Shown piece by piece: positions 22,809-34,242 of a stretch of 64,000 nucleotides of DNA. The notes under the pieces were generated by a model. That model made no database searches. It was not told the origin of the DNA and saw only the letters and a program-made list of their open reading frames with translations. A program made the translations under genes and the position numbers. The DNA is taken from contig CAJQUW010003595.1 in NCBI GenBank assembly GCA_907163375.1, forward strand, positions 124,001 through 188,000, in the 5' to 3' direction. This DNA comes from Prostheceraeus crozeri (Eukaryota; Platyhelminthes; Polycladida; Euryleptidae). Numbering within the stretch: the first letter of the stretch is position 1; every line of letters starts with the position of its first letter.

Positions 22809-23095
22809 AATAATAATATAGACATCGCATTCTTTGCGGAGACAAAGATAGCTGACATCTATTCAGAAAAATGATTCATGCAAAAAGATCATTCTGCCTT
22901 TGTTCAGGTATGCAGCTAAGAACCACACAATTTGTTATTTTCTGTAGATATGACCCCATTTGGGGTGTCGCCAAAATGACATTATGAGTCGGTCAAATGT
23001 CATCATGAGTTGGTCGGATGACATGAGCTTTTCATAGAAAATGGTTTTTGGATTTTTCGACAAAAAATATCTCAGAAATTATTCAAGCCATCCAG

Positions 23096-24130
23096 TTATT
23101 TTTATAGATTGGAAAGAGTCAAGTAAATTGTTAGATTTTATAGTTGCTTATTACTGCAATATATTTCTCCTACTATCCAAAGTGTTTAATTTAAAACTAA
23201 TCAATGAATGTATGTACAATTGGTTATCAATAAGAAAATGAAGTATTTCTAGATTCGATACAAAGATTTTCAGATGTTCAGTGGGCAAAAGTTTGTAAAC
23301 ACGTTCATACACAGTACCTGAATACAATCAGAAGTCCCCCTTAAATCGTATAGAGTGGTTTGTAGTCGTCTATTAAGTACCTTAATAATCAATTCATTTC
23401 TATGCCAAATCGAATCTAGCATTCTAAGCATAGAAATGGATCTTCATCTCATGTTTTTGTCTTCCAGATGTCTACGGATAACTATGTAATTTTTCACTAC
23501 TTCATAGTTTTGACGTAGCTATTCAGCCCCTTCTATTCAATATTTCAATACTATTCTGTTGTCAATTGCGATATCAAATAAAACTGCTTATAAGAGCTGG
23601 CGAAAAATTAATATCATAGCTGTCGCCACAAATCAACCATTGATTCCATACTTCCCTTATATACTTACTTTGCTACTATCCGTACGTATCATCAGGCAGT
23701 TAGTGAATGATTTACAGAATAAAATTAGAAATTCACATCAAGAGATATATAAAAAAGATCTACAAAATATACAAACTATGGTAAGAGAAGAGAGGAGAAG
23801 GAGCTATGCGGCAGGTAGTAAAGGGTTACATAGTACCAATAGCATTTATAGTAAATGATCTGACAGTAAGAAAAAAGGGAAGAAATAGGATGTGAATTAA
23901 TTTTTTTGCTACCTGCCGCATAGCTCTTTCTCCTCTCTTCTCTTACCATAGTTTGCATATTTTGTACATCTTTTTTATATATCTCTTGATGTGAATTTCT
24001 AATTTTATTCTGTAAATCATTCACTAACTGCCTGATGATACCTACGGATAGTAGGAGAAATATATTGCAGTAATAAGCAACTATAAAAATCTAACAATTT
24101 ACTTGACTCTTTCCAATCTATAAAAATAAA
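23096..24130. repeat. Foldback element with arms of about 220 bp
   Basis: The left arm (23096-23177 plus 23681-23822) is matched by the inverted right arm (about 23911-24130) with few mismatches. Between the arms is an unpaired loop of about 90 bp. A similar peptide can be read out from both arms (for example RQLVNDLQNKIRNSH), which is a symmetry effect. The left arm is split by a separate 495-bp insertion. Confidence 0.75.
23178..23672. mobile_element. hAT-like MITE inserted in the foldback arm
   Basis: A 495-bp insert that begins CAAAGTGTTT and ends ACTTACTTTG (short imperfect inverted ends). It is flanked by the 8-bp direct repeat CTACTATC (23170-23177 and 23673-23680). The other arm of the foldback keeps the unfilled sequence TCCTACTATCCGTA with one copy of the 8-mer. 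Eight-bp duplications and CA(A/G)..TG-type ends fit the hAT superfamily. No transposase is present. Confidence 0.72.
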
Positions 24131-25009
24131 AATGAATAGCCAAGGAATATTCCCCATTGTAACTCACTCCTATGGAAAGAGGAGCGCTTTGATTCTAAGA
24201 AAATGTTTGAATGAATTCATGACTATTGATAATTTACAACGAAAGAGACAATTTTTCTATGACTGTCTTCATGAGCAGCTTCTACCGAGATCACTTTGGT
24301 TTCGTTTGCCAAATGTTAGAAATTCGATACCTGTGCTTACACGCAATTATAACAGATGAAGAAATTTTCAACAAAAACAAAATTAATTCGAAATTGACGG
24401 CACATCGAGGAACCTATTAAGTGGGCAAAAAGGAATTCCTAATACCTTACAGAGATAGGAAAAAAGTCGTGCGTCGCTTGCGGATTAATGTGAGTTCAAG
24501 CAAAATGCTTCGATTGCCACAATTCCTTCAGATTCGAAGAATTCTGATCATTGCGCACAAATTTCTCCATAATGTTGACCCTTCCGATCATTATTAAAAA
24601 AAGTAGCAGGCGTGCGAAAATTAGTTCACTTGATGATTTCACATCCTCTCCTCACCATTCCTTCTGCATGGTGCATATACTGAATCGAATGTTAGCTGGA
24701 CGATGTGTGTTTTGGTGTGCGCGAAGTGATATCACAGCATGTACGTATCTCTCAATGGCTCTGGTGTCCTCTGTGACAGCTTATTGTTTGCCATCTCCAA
24801 TAGCAAGCGATGCACGAATTATTACAAGGTTACATATAATTCTTCCTTTCTAGGAAACCGAAGCGCGCAGATGAATCTAAAGTGATTGACTTTAGTTCCA
24901 CAGACCGCAGTTTACCGCATTAATTTAAAATTGAAATTCAAAGATTGACCTTCACGACAAGTCCTAAGCATAAAATCTGATGATTTTGTGGCCATCGCGG
25001 AGTAAAATG
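24131..25009. other. No gene; copy of a dispersed repeat
   Basis: From about 24409 to 24615 the sequence aligns to the reverse complement of 35565-35775. Shared anchors in order are AAGTGGGCAAA, GAGATAGGAA, ATTCGAAGAATTC and TTCCGATCATTAT. It is an old, diverged dispersed repeat of unknown class. Open frames here are short and unconvincing. Confidence 0.5.
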
Positions 25010-25290
25010 ATTTTTTTGGCTTAAAATTTGGCTTAGTGGCCCTTCTTCCGCGCAAAATCAAGAAATAAAAGCTAACCAAATTTATAAGCAACCCAAATTT
25101 TCGCACTGAGGCTTGATCATGGGCAATACAAATTAATTATTATTATCAAATTATTAATGCATCATTGAATTTGTATTGCCCATGATCAAGCCTCAGTGCG
25201 AAAATTTGGGTTGCTTATAAATTTGGTTAGCTTTTATTTTTTGATTTTCCGCGGAAGAACAGTCACTAAACCAAATATTAAACCAAAAAA
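25010..25290. mobile_element. Foldback MITE
   Basis: Two arms of about 122 bp (25010-25131 and 25169-25290) are inverted repeats, nearly identical in the inner 75 bp and more diverged towards the tips. The loop is about 37 bp of AT. No coding capacity. The tips read TTTTTTGG. Confidence 0.75.
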
Positions 25291-25779
25291 GTCCTAAACA
25301 ATAGCACGTGTATTCACATGCAAGAAATAAATACACGCGTACTGGTCGTGTGGACCGTATATGCGACTTGACAGTCTTTGTCTTGATTGGCGTAGATAAA
25401 AGTGAATCGAAGCGAAAATGAAATAATAGATAATTATGATATGATTTATAAACTTATATAAATTACGGCACCCTTTCTGACAGGCGATGCCCTGTTGAAT
25501 TTTATGACCCAAAATATATTGGCTAAGTTCAAAGTTCAAGTTCAAAAGTGGCCAATTTCAACCTTCAAAAAAGGTACATCCTTAGCATTAGTCATCAGTG
25601 ACCTTCCGGTGGACCAAAAGCAACGATTTTTGAATATAATTTTGGAAATTTACTGAAACTTAGATGGTCCGTCGGCCAAATTTTGCGAGCACCACAGAAG
25701 AAAATGCGACGGAGGAGGCGAATCGCTCCCCCCCCCCCGCCCAGTATAAAAAGGGTTGCAGAAGAACGATGTCAACTTA
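25291..25779. other. No gene; short C homopolymer
   Basis: Unique-looking spacer left of the Tc1 element, with a run of C at about 25729-25741. Nothing else supportable. Confidence 0.4.
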
Positions 25780-27582
25780 CAGTAAGGGCATAATTACTTG
25801 GCACACCGACTAAATTTCAGTATTTTGTAACTTTAAAGATACAGTCTGGAAGAATATTCGAATGAATCAATGCTTGTATCAGATAGTCAGAATGGGTCTA
25901 CTGAATGAGTCTCTTCTTGTTGGAACGTGATTAATGGTCTCAACTCATTTCTACACGCACACGCACACACACACACCCAGATCCGCACACGTGTGTTAAG
26001 TGATTATATTATGCAGTGATAATGTAACGACAACATGGATCGAACAATGACATCCGAATCAACCAATGAGGTCACGTTAATCATCCTTCATCGTTTGACG
26101 CAAGCATTGCTGACTAGCAGACTGTCACTTGCTAACTGCTTCTCATAATGCCTGGTAAAGATCTTGTTGCTGTCAAACGCGCCGAAATTGTAACACTTCT
26201 ACAAGAAAATCGCTATTCGGTTCGGAAGATTTCAGCTAGATGCCAAGTCAGTCCTTCAACTGTCCAACGACTGAAGAAAACCTGCAGTTTGTCCACTCAA
26301 AGAAAAGGAAGGTGTGGCAGAAAGTGATGCACTTCTAAGTATACCGATCGCCGAATAATTCGGTTTCTGAGACAAGAGCCGAATTCCTCGGCAATTCAGC
26401 TGCGCCAACAGTTGATGGAGCAAGGATGTAAACTGTCCATCAGAACATTAAGGAATCGATTACACCAGTATGGCTGCAGATCCGTGGTACCAAGGAAGGT
26501 GTCAATCCTCACTAAAGCTATGAAGGTCAAGCGTTTGCAATTCGCCAGAGCTCATCGTTCGTGGACTGTTACAGAATGGCGCAAAGTGAGTAATTTGATA
26601 TTTTTATCTTTTTCCCACTCAAAAGTGTTACACTGCATTTACATTCATTAAGTTATTTGATAATGTATTATAAGTGTTTTTGCATACATTGTAGTCGGCA
26701 GAGGCTTCACAAATGCAATCTCAAAAGAAAAATGGAATTCTAAATTATTTTTTACTATTTTTACACAATTGACGGATTCCTGCCTATAGGCCTACATTAA
26801 TGTCTGCCCTTTTTTCTTGTTGCAGGTGGCTTTCAGCGATGAAAGCACATTTCAATGTCGCTTGGCAATTCCCAGGCGAGTATGGAGCTCACCTGTCTGT
26901 AAGTTCCCAACCACACAACGAGCTCGACATCCCTTAAATGTCATGATTTGGGGCATGATGTCCTATCAGGGTGTTGGACGACTCCATGTGTGCGAGTCAA
27001 ATATGAACCAACACACCTATATAGACGTGCTACGACAGCGAATGGTGACGCAATTGACAGAGTGGTTTCCCAACAGTGACGGTACGCTTATGCACGACAA
27101 AGCTCCATTTCATATGGCGAAGCGATTAAGCAGTATCCTGATGGAAAATCGGATACGGGTTCTCGACTGGCCCGGCAATTCGCCTGACATCAACCCCATA
27201 GAAAATCTATGGGGTATAATGAAAAGGCGACTTTGAATGGAGGATATCCACAGCAAGCAAAAGTTGATAGCTGCTATCATCAGAATATGGCACCGAGATT
27301 GTAATATGGTTGACCTTCTTCGTAAGTGGGTGGACTACATGCCTAGTCGCATTGAAGCGGTTATGAAGGATCACGGAGGGTCCACAAAGTATTGAGATTA
27401 TACGGACATGCTATACCTTTATGTCTGTATGCGGTGGAAATATTGAATAAACGTATTTTGATGACGGGGAATGCGCTTTCTTCCAAAAAATCATAACATA
27501 ATTTCATTAGCGAAAAATAAGAGCATTAAACGCTTAAGAGTCCATTATTTCAACGCTGTGCCAAGTAATTTTGCCCCTACTG
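25780..27582 (+). mobile_element. Complete Tc1-type transposon
   Basis: The 1803-bp element is bounded by TA on both sides and begins CAGTAAGGGCATAATTACTT. The right end is its inverted match (CAGTAGGGGCAAAATTACTT on the minus strand), and the similarity continues into TGGCACA. It carries one transposase gene with an intron. A CA-rich microsatellite lies in the 5' non-coding part (about 25958-25977). Confidence 0.9.
26148..27395 (+). pseudogene. Tc1 transposase with one intron, two nonsense codons
   Basis: Exon 1 (26148-26585) starts MPGKDLVAVKRAEIV and holds the paired helix-turn-helix DNA-binding region. The intron (26586-26825, donor GTGAGT, acceptor TTGTTGCAG) joins phase zero to exon 2, which starts VAFSDEST. 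Exon 2 holds the DDE core: D in FSDES, D in MHDKAPFH, and E in NPIENLWG after 34 residues, so DD34E, the Tc1 signature. Total length is 335 residues, usual for Tc1. Two in-frame TGA codons, one before TSKYTDRR and one after MKRRL, sit where CGA is likely, so both could be CpG decay. It is therefore inactive. Tc1 transposases usually lack introns. Confidence 0.85.
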
Positions 27583-27845
27583 TATCTGTATCTGTAAATG
27601 AATTTATTACGAACACTCAATTGACCGGTTTGTGTGTTTTCCACCCCTATCTTCATATCAGATAAATAAAAGTCAAAATACCGATAATTCTTTATCATAC
27701 TTTCAATAAGATGCTGTATCAATAAACATATCTCCTCAAAGACTTATGGAAATCAATGTTCTAGCGATGCATCGAAGTTATTCTTCACAAAATGAAATGA
27801 GCTATTATAGAGGAAATTTCATTCCTACTTATTTGTTTGTTCAGA

Positions 27846-28721
27846 TTAAAGCTTGCTGAGATATTTAACGATGTTGGATAAAGCATGAACTATGCTGTAA
27901 GATGAGTCTATTACGCTTCTGTAGCAAGGTATATCCTCATCTTTTATCTCAGAAAAACCTTTCCCTTTCAGTTTGCGAGGTGCTTTACATTTGAAGCCAG
28001 AAGTCGTCAAGATTCTTGCTGTGGATTTTGCGTAAGTGATAAGCCATTTCAATTTACAGTCGCAAACCCAAGGATTCGCTTTAAGATTGAGGCTCAAATC
28101 ATTCCTTTTGAGGATTCGTTTCATGCTTTTTGGCAGTGTTTGAAGTGAACTGTTTCGTAATTTAAGCGCAATTAGAGGTTTCAATCCGTCGAATGAATGG
28201 TCATTTAGTAGAAGACCTCCCCCCTGAGCACTGGCCAAATCAATGGCAATAAGATGGTTCAATCCACTGAAAAAGTAATTTGGAATTTCGCCCAGAGGAT
28301 TATCGGATAGACGTAGCCTTTTCAAAAAAGGAATTGTTTGTAATGTATTGATTTTCAATCCTTCTCCTATTTTTAGTTTATTGTTTCTTAAATCCAATAC
28401 TTCTAAATTCGACATTGGAATGAAAGCACCAATAGAAATTCGTTGAAGTTTGGTTTTACGTGCTGCTAGCAACGTGATTCCTTCCCAAGTAGTGAAAGAG
28501 TTATTTTTGAACTCTTTGATATTATTCATACCAATATACAACTGGGTTGCTAAATTATTTGTCTGACCCTCCGGTACATCTGTCAGAGACCTGCCTGTAC
28601 AATCTGCATAAACCTCTGTTTTTCCTTTCAAATATTCACAATTCTTTTTTCCTTTGACAAGATGAGAGACGATTGCATGGCAAATGACAAAAACACCGAT
28701 GAGAATGTGGCTGAGCTGCAT
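27846..28721 (-). CDS. Secreted leucine-rich-repeat protein (LRR2)
   Basis: A 291-residue frame. I chose the ATG at 28721; the longer frame would need a TTG start. It opens with a clear signal peptide (MQLSHILIGVFVICHAIVSH). An N-cap follows with Cys at about 28 and 41 (CEYLKG ... ADCTGRSLTDVP), then about six LRR units (for example LEVLDLRNNKLKIG and LIALKLRNSSLQTLP) and a C-cap starting NPWVCDCKLKWL with two further Cys. The C-terminus (YSIVHALSNIVKYLSKL) matches that of LRR1. The proteins align from N-cap to end, so they are paralogues in opposite orientation, about 16 kb apart. A good acceptor (TCCTCTTTGTTACAG) lies 21-23 bp upstream of the ATG, so a 5'-UTR intron is likely. Probably a secreted recognition or adhesion protein; ligand unknown. 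Confidence 0.87.
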   Translation of the reverse strand: MQLSHILIGVFVICHAIVSHLVKGKKNCEYLKGKTEVYADCTGRSLTDVPEGQTNNLATQLYIGMNNIKEFKNNSFTTWEGITLLAARKTKLQRISIGAFIPMSNLEVLDLRNNKLKIGEGLKINTLQTIPFLKRLRLSDNPLGEIPNYFFSGLNHLIAIDLASAQGGGLLLNDHSFDGLKPLIALKLRNSSLQTLPKSMKRILKRNDLSLNLKANPWVCDCKLKWLITYAKSTARILTTSGFKCKAPRKLKGKGFSEIKDEDIPCYRSVIDSSYSIVHALSNIVKYLSKL

Positions 28722-28775
28722 CCTGGCCAATAATTATTCTCCCAAGCCTGTAACAAAGAGGATAAATTTTCATGA
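28722..28775 (-). promoter_or_regulatory. Probable 5'-UTR splice acceptor of LRR2
   Basis: On the minus strand, TATCCTCTTTGTTACAG precedes GCTTGGGAGAATAATTATTGG and then the ATG. The pyrimidine tract and AG are strong. They imply that transcription starts in a separate exon further right. Confidence 0.5.
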
Positions 28776-29013
28776 ATGAACAATAATGAATGAGAGGAAC
28801 AAAAAGCAGATTAATTAACTTTGGTAGTAGTTATATCACCTATATCAATACGTCTGAGACATACAATGAGTTAACTCATTTATATTTTTTGGAAATGCTT
28901 CTAACTGTGAATACCTCACATTTCTGATGTGTGTAAAGTAAGCGGGACTCTCATTCTAGTCGAGGCAGCTTCTACAATGTAAACTGTAAAGTACGAAAGC
29001 TGGCTTATTTTGA

Positions 29014-29217
29014 CTACGAAACCGATGTAAAAAATCAGAATAACAAAATGTACGAAAGCGCTATTGTTCGTGCTCATACACTACGAAAGCGATTGGCTTT
29101 CCTATTGGATAATAAAGATAATCCAATAGGATAGCCAATCGCCTTCGTAGTGCATGAGCACGAACAATAGCGCTTTCGTACATTTTGTTATTCTGATTTT
29201 TTACATCAGTTTCGTAA
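29014..29217. mobile_element. Foldback MITE
   Basis: Arms of about 89-100 bp (29014-29102 and 29110-29217) are inverted copies with few mismatches and only a few bases of loop (AAAGAT region). The full structure would form one long hairpin. No coding content; both strands show only the mirrored frame. Confidence 0.75.
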
Positions 29218-29640
29218 GTAGGTTTGGTATTGCACAGTTTATAGTGTATCAATTTCAGCTTCCTGATCACGAATCTGGGCTGAGATTCCACAAATTCGCA
29301 GTCGTCTTAGAGAAATTCAAGTTCAAAGCTAGCGTGGTTCCGCTGTGAAGTTAGCAGAGCTTCCCAGCGGAACCAATTTCTTATTCTCGTTGATCCGAAT
29401 TTTACCTTTTCTGACATCTGCTGTGAAGTTAGCGGAATCACTTTTTAATTTCAAGAATCTCGCAGATTTGCGGTGAAACTGAATTGTGACGAGAAATGAG
29501 AACATGTTTGTGATCAGTGCTGACGCTAAGTAATTGGTTTCACTGAGTGCAACGTCACAGTAACTTCACTCAGTAACTTCACACATGCGTAATTCTGGGT
29601 GATTTACTGAACTGATGTGAAATAAATCACTGTAAATCGC
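29218..29640. other. Short local repeats, no gene
   Basis: Contains GTGAAGTTAGCRGA twice and GCGGAACC/GGTTCCGC phrases near 29335-29430. No coding signal. Confidence 0.4.
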
Positions 29641-29775
29641 TCAATACCAATCACATACGAAGGATGCATACCAACAATTCGTATTTCAGTGTAAAACAGC
29701 CAATCACAGATAGAATAGTTCGTATCGCTACATACCAATCACATACTAAAGTAAGTGAGATGTGGTATAAAAAAC
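29641..29775 (+). promoter_or_regulatory. CCAAT/TATA-like cluster
   Basis: Three CCAATCACA phrases (about 29647, 29700, 29737) precede GTGGTATAAAAAAC at about 29762. The spacing would suit a core promoter firing to the right, but the only downstream unit seen is a Tc1 element that starts about 80 bp later. It may therefore be a promoter cut off from its gene, or coincidence. Confidence 0.3.
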
Positions 29776-29844
29776 ATACCAGATCTCTGTAGACATGCAT
29801 CTCGTATCAGATGTTAGTTTCAAATTGTATGTGACTTTGGTATA

Positions 29845-31228
29845 TGCTCACTGACATAAATAATGAAACCAACTATCATTGACTTGAATGGAAGTTTGTT
29901 CCATTTTTTTCTATGGTTTGAGATGATATCTCGCTTTCTATGTATCACCATTGAACTCCATATGATAAGGGAAATGATATAGGATCATCAAATTTCAAAA
30001 TTTGATATTGATCACAGTAACAGCTAGAAGTTGAACAGAATCACCATCTACTGCTGACCAGATTTGACTTATGAAATGGCGCACGATAACTTTACCAGAG
30101 GAATGACAATTGGGATGATGCGTTGTGGGCAAAGTTCTACAACTGTTGCGAAAGAATTGAAAATTTCAAGGGTCATTGTATGGAGGTGGTGGTGGTGTCG
30201 TTGGAAAGCAGAAGGAAATGTTGAAAAGAAGAAAGGATCAGGAAGACCAAGGGTATCATCCAAGCGGACAGATGCACGCTTAGTTTTAGCTGCTAAAAGA
30301 AACAGATTGGTGTCCGTCCCGAAGCTAATTGTGTACTGAAAGGTTGCTGGGAACGTTGCCTGTAGCGTTCGAAGTGCATATCGAAGATTGCGAGAAGCTG
30401 GTATACAGTCTCGACGACCCGCTGTGAGAATTCCGTTGAGCCTGGAACATCGAAGGAGACGAGTGACGTGGTGTCAAGGTCATCAGTCGTGGAGTGACAG
30501 TCAGTGGGAACGTGTGCTCTGGACTGATGAATCGAGGTTTACTCTCGATTTCAACGATGGTTGGATCCGTGTTCATCGCTTGCCAAGTGAACGATTTGCT
30601 CCATGTTTGACATGGCGGCGGTAGTGTCATGGTTTGGGCCGGTATCTGGCACAATGGAAAAACACCAGCAATCGTAGTGAAAGGAACATTGACAGGACAG
30701 CGATATGCCGACGAGATCGTGACACCGGTCGGGGTTCCAGCAGTGACATCGAATCAATTGATTTTTCAGGATGACAACGCAAGGCCCCATCGCGCTTCAG
30801 TGGTCTCTAACAGGATAGCAAGCAGTGGAATCCCAACCTTGGAATGGCCCTCACGTTCTCCCGACCTCTCCCCCATCGAGCACTGCTGGGATGAACTTGG
30901 TCGCAGAGTGAGGGAGAGGTTCAACCACCCACCAGTGTCTTTGAAGATGTTGGCCGACAGACTGATCGAGCAGTGGAACCTCTTAGACCTGGCATTCATC
31001 CAGCGACTGTGCTCATCCATGCCCTCACGCATCGATGCCTGTTTGGATGCTCGCGGTGGTCACACCCGTTTCTAACTTAAGTTGATAAAATCATGAGTAT
31101 CAAATTAAATGTTTTTGAGTAAAGCATTCGAGTTCTCCTTTTACAAACAACAAACAAACGTACAGTACAACCAAGTTTAAGTCATAAGTATTCATATCAG
31201 GACTTGTTTCATTCTTTTTGTCACTGAG
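29845..31228 (+). mobile_element. Tc1/mariner element, decayed (second)
   Basis: The left end CTCACTGACATAAATAATGA and the inverse of the right end CTCAGTGACAAAAAGAATGA form terminal inverted repeats of about 25 bp. TA stands near both ends (29843 and 29229+2000). The element is about 1.38 kb with one transposase gene in the centre. Confidence 0.72.
30076..31075 (+). pseudogene. Tc1-type transposase, one stop and one frameshift
   Basis: Begins MAHDNFTRGMTIGMMRCGQS with a helix-turn-helix and the GRPR-like segment GSGRPRVSSKRTDAR. The DDE core is complete: WTDESRF, FQDDNARPH and SPIEHCWDEL with 34 residues between the second D and E, so DD34E. An in-frame TGA follows KLIVY (about 30337), after which the frame resumes unchanged. 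A one-base shift near 30610, in the GGGSVMVWAG segment, changes the frame once. The C-terminus is intact to the stop. Corrected length is close to the usual 330-340 residues, but as it stands the gene is dead. Confidence 0.85.
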
Positions 31229-33517
31229 TATATGTTTGTATGTAATTTTCGTATCCAGCGATTTACAGTGAGTGCATCGTATCTTCGACTTAGCTCTAAT
31301 CAGGAGAGATGAAAAGTACATGTACGCCCGCTTGTAACAATAGCAATGATGCATCAAGCTGGCGGAAAATATATTTGGCTGATGTTGTTGAATTGAATTG
31401 AACACAAAGACTGCGCTTCATTCAACATGCCTAGTAAATGCAGTAGAACATCAGTTTACTTTGAGTATCTAAACAGGATGACAACTATTAACCCCTGCTG
31501 ATCTCACAAACTATTGCACCAAATTTGCCAAAAATCGAATAGGTATTGAAAGGGGATTTAGAAAGACAGTATCAATTTTATTTCTAAGGTCATCCCTGGG
31601 CTGAGGTGAAGGTCAAAGGTAAAAAACCGCCAATGTTTAACAAATTTCCATTAGATCACTATTTGAAAATGGAAAATGACAAGAAAAACTAATAAACCAC
31701 TCACTAATCGAAAGATCTGGTTCAGGTAATAAAACGATGATTTAGTTCAGCTCAAATATCACCAAAATCGCACATTTTGGTATTTAGTTTCTGCAGGTGA
31801 ACCTTTTATCGAGACACTGAGGCTAAAAGCAATATGATTCTGAAAAAATTCAATAATTACTGATCAGATAAAGAAAAGTGCAAAATAATAAAAAAACTCA
31901 AATTTCAAACATTCGTACATAATAAGCAGATAATTTCAAATTCAAAGATCTTGCATTTTTGAATATCTCTATATTAATAGGGAGAATCCTTTACGTAGTC
32001 TCAGGTTATCTCATCAAGAATTGATGCCGCAATATACATCAGAAGTGAATACTCTGTTTACCGAAATCAACCAAAATATTCCCAACATTCAAATTTTAAA
32101 ATAGCTCTCACGCCAAAAGTATTGTGTCAAATATGTTATCCTTCTGTCTTTTATATAAATACCCAGGGCACAAGACTAAAGCTGACATACTTGACTTTTG
32201 AAAGCCAAGTTTTATGTTTTTGGACTGACAATTTGAGATCAATATTAACTCGCATCTGATTACAGAAGAAATCAACGTGGCCCAAAAGCCTGAATCCCAA
32301 CAAAATTATTTTTATTCAGATTTAATTGACACAATTATCAGATCTCCAATTACAGGCTCATCCATTTCCGTGATTCTATTCGATTCGCAAATCACGACCC
32401 CCTTCGGTTCGACTTAAATTTTGTCGATCTGCAGATATCGAATACAAATGTCAAATATTACAACTAATACGATTCCATAACTAAAGACATTGCTACACAT
32501 ATGACAAGATATATCAAAGTACTTTGCCTACTGTATAATTGTACCATAAATGAATACAGGATAATTAAAACGCAAAGTTCCATTATTTTGCGACATAAAG
32601 GTAATGTCAATACATGTTTTTATCCAATCAAAGGCCTTTGTAACTTGTATCTGTGTATATCAAATGATTTTTAATACCAGAAATAAACACCCACCTACTT
32701 TTAATATACTTTTTGATAGGCTCAAACTTGTAGACTTGATAAATTTACTATGACATGCAGATAGAATTGATTTGATATTTTTTTCACATTAATTATTTGC
32801 TCTATTTTAACGAGATTGCAATATAGAATCAAGAATACAAACCGCATGCATCTTATGAAGATGAAAAGTCTTAAGGGCCTAAGTAAAAAAATGAAATATG
32901 AATTCTAAGAACAACCTCTGAAGTACACGATGCGAACTTGCTGGTTCATTCTTTGTTGTAGCTTACAACAACCGCTGTGCCCTTCGTGATTACATGATGC
33001 TTTCTTGGATCGCCGATTTCCAGCGCTGCGTTTTCTATACAATGGATATCACCTATAAAAAAGGAATATCACCTACTCTAGAATTGAAATAACTTAAATG
33101 ACTGCATGGAAGTGGTTCTTCATTCAAATGCATGACGCCCGTCGATTTTCTTAGGTGTGCCAAGAACTTGGAAAAGTGTATGCAGAGTAGGAGGAAATAA
33201 TTCAACCTCATCCATGGCCTGACGTAGCTGACTTTGGATTACCGCGCATAAAGACAATCATTTCACTGATTTCAAGATATCATTAGACATTTCTTTTACA
33301 CCGTTTTAAGACAAATTTCAAACAATGTCGGATTTGATTTCAAGATAGTTAGGTTGATTTCCTGATATCCTTGGTATGGTTTTAAAAATGAAAGAAAAAC
33401 AGAAATTAAGAGATTTATCATTGATGTGCGTCTTTAATTGATCAATGCAAGTACATCACTTTTTGTACAGTTTACAAAAAACGAAATGAAACTAACTAAT
33501 TTTTAATTTTTAATTTT

Positions 33518-34242
33518 GTTACCTTGACGCACTTTGCTACGTTGAATTGTTTTTGCAGCACGTCTTGAGTTGAAGGTGGATTATGTCCCCGCCTCTTGAC
33601 CTCTACTGGCTGGACTCTGTCCTTCTTTCAAATGCCTGAGGTACATTTCAGTCAATAGCGACTCTATTTTTTTTTGATGGATGCTAATCTTTCTCTATTA
33701 TACATTTAATTTTTGAGGCTATGCATCTTAAATGTACAGGACCGCGCTTGATCGGGTTTGAGCGTCCAGGATTTAGCGGTCGAAACGCGATCGTTCTGAC
33801 CAAGTTCCTGTTGATGACCTCTTTAAAAATAGTCAAATAATTTGTATGCATATTTTGTAGAATTTTTTTCACGTTTTAGCTTAGGGAACTAATATTAATT
33901 CTCTTGCACACCTGGCAGATTATAGATAGCGTAATCCCGCTGTGTTAGCTAGATCTGGTATTTTGATTGGAAACAGACCTGTCCTCTTATCATCTGAATG
34001 GGCAGCCTGTTAAATAGAATCTTTTCAATATATAAGTAATTTTGAACAGAACGACTTACTCGCCAATTCATTACACGTGAGGAGAGGAGAACCGTAGTTT
34101 GTCCTTCTAGTATTTTTAAATTTTCATACATTTTAGGATATAAATATTTTCTTCTAAATCATAATTTGCACCTAGTCGTTAGCTTGTTTTTTAATTCTTA
34201 ATTTTTAAGTCTGTTACCTTGACGCACTTTGCTACGTTGAAT
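33518..34242 (+). repeat. Direct-repeat pair, 695 bp apart
   Basis: Identical 30-mers starting GTTACCTTGACGCAC and ending TACGTTGAAT, each preceded by AT-rich TTTTTAATTTTTAA-like sequence. They may be the ends of a duplicated segment or a small element. The repeats are too short for LTRs. Confidence 0.5.

Noticed and set aside
23559-24024. Two similar frames on opposite strands (RQLVNDLQNKIRNSH...)
   Set aside because: They are the two arms of one foldback repeat read outward; symmetry rather than a duplicated gene.
27846-28730. Longer N-terminus for LRR2 using TTG at 28730
   Set aside because: The ATG three codons later gives a proper signal peptide, and TTG starts are not expected in animals.
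33518-34242. LTRs of a small retroelement
   Set aside because: The direct repeats are only about 30 bp plus AT-rich flank, with no coding text between and no TG..CA ends.
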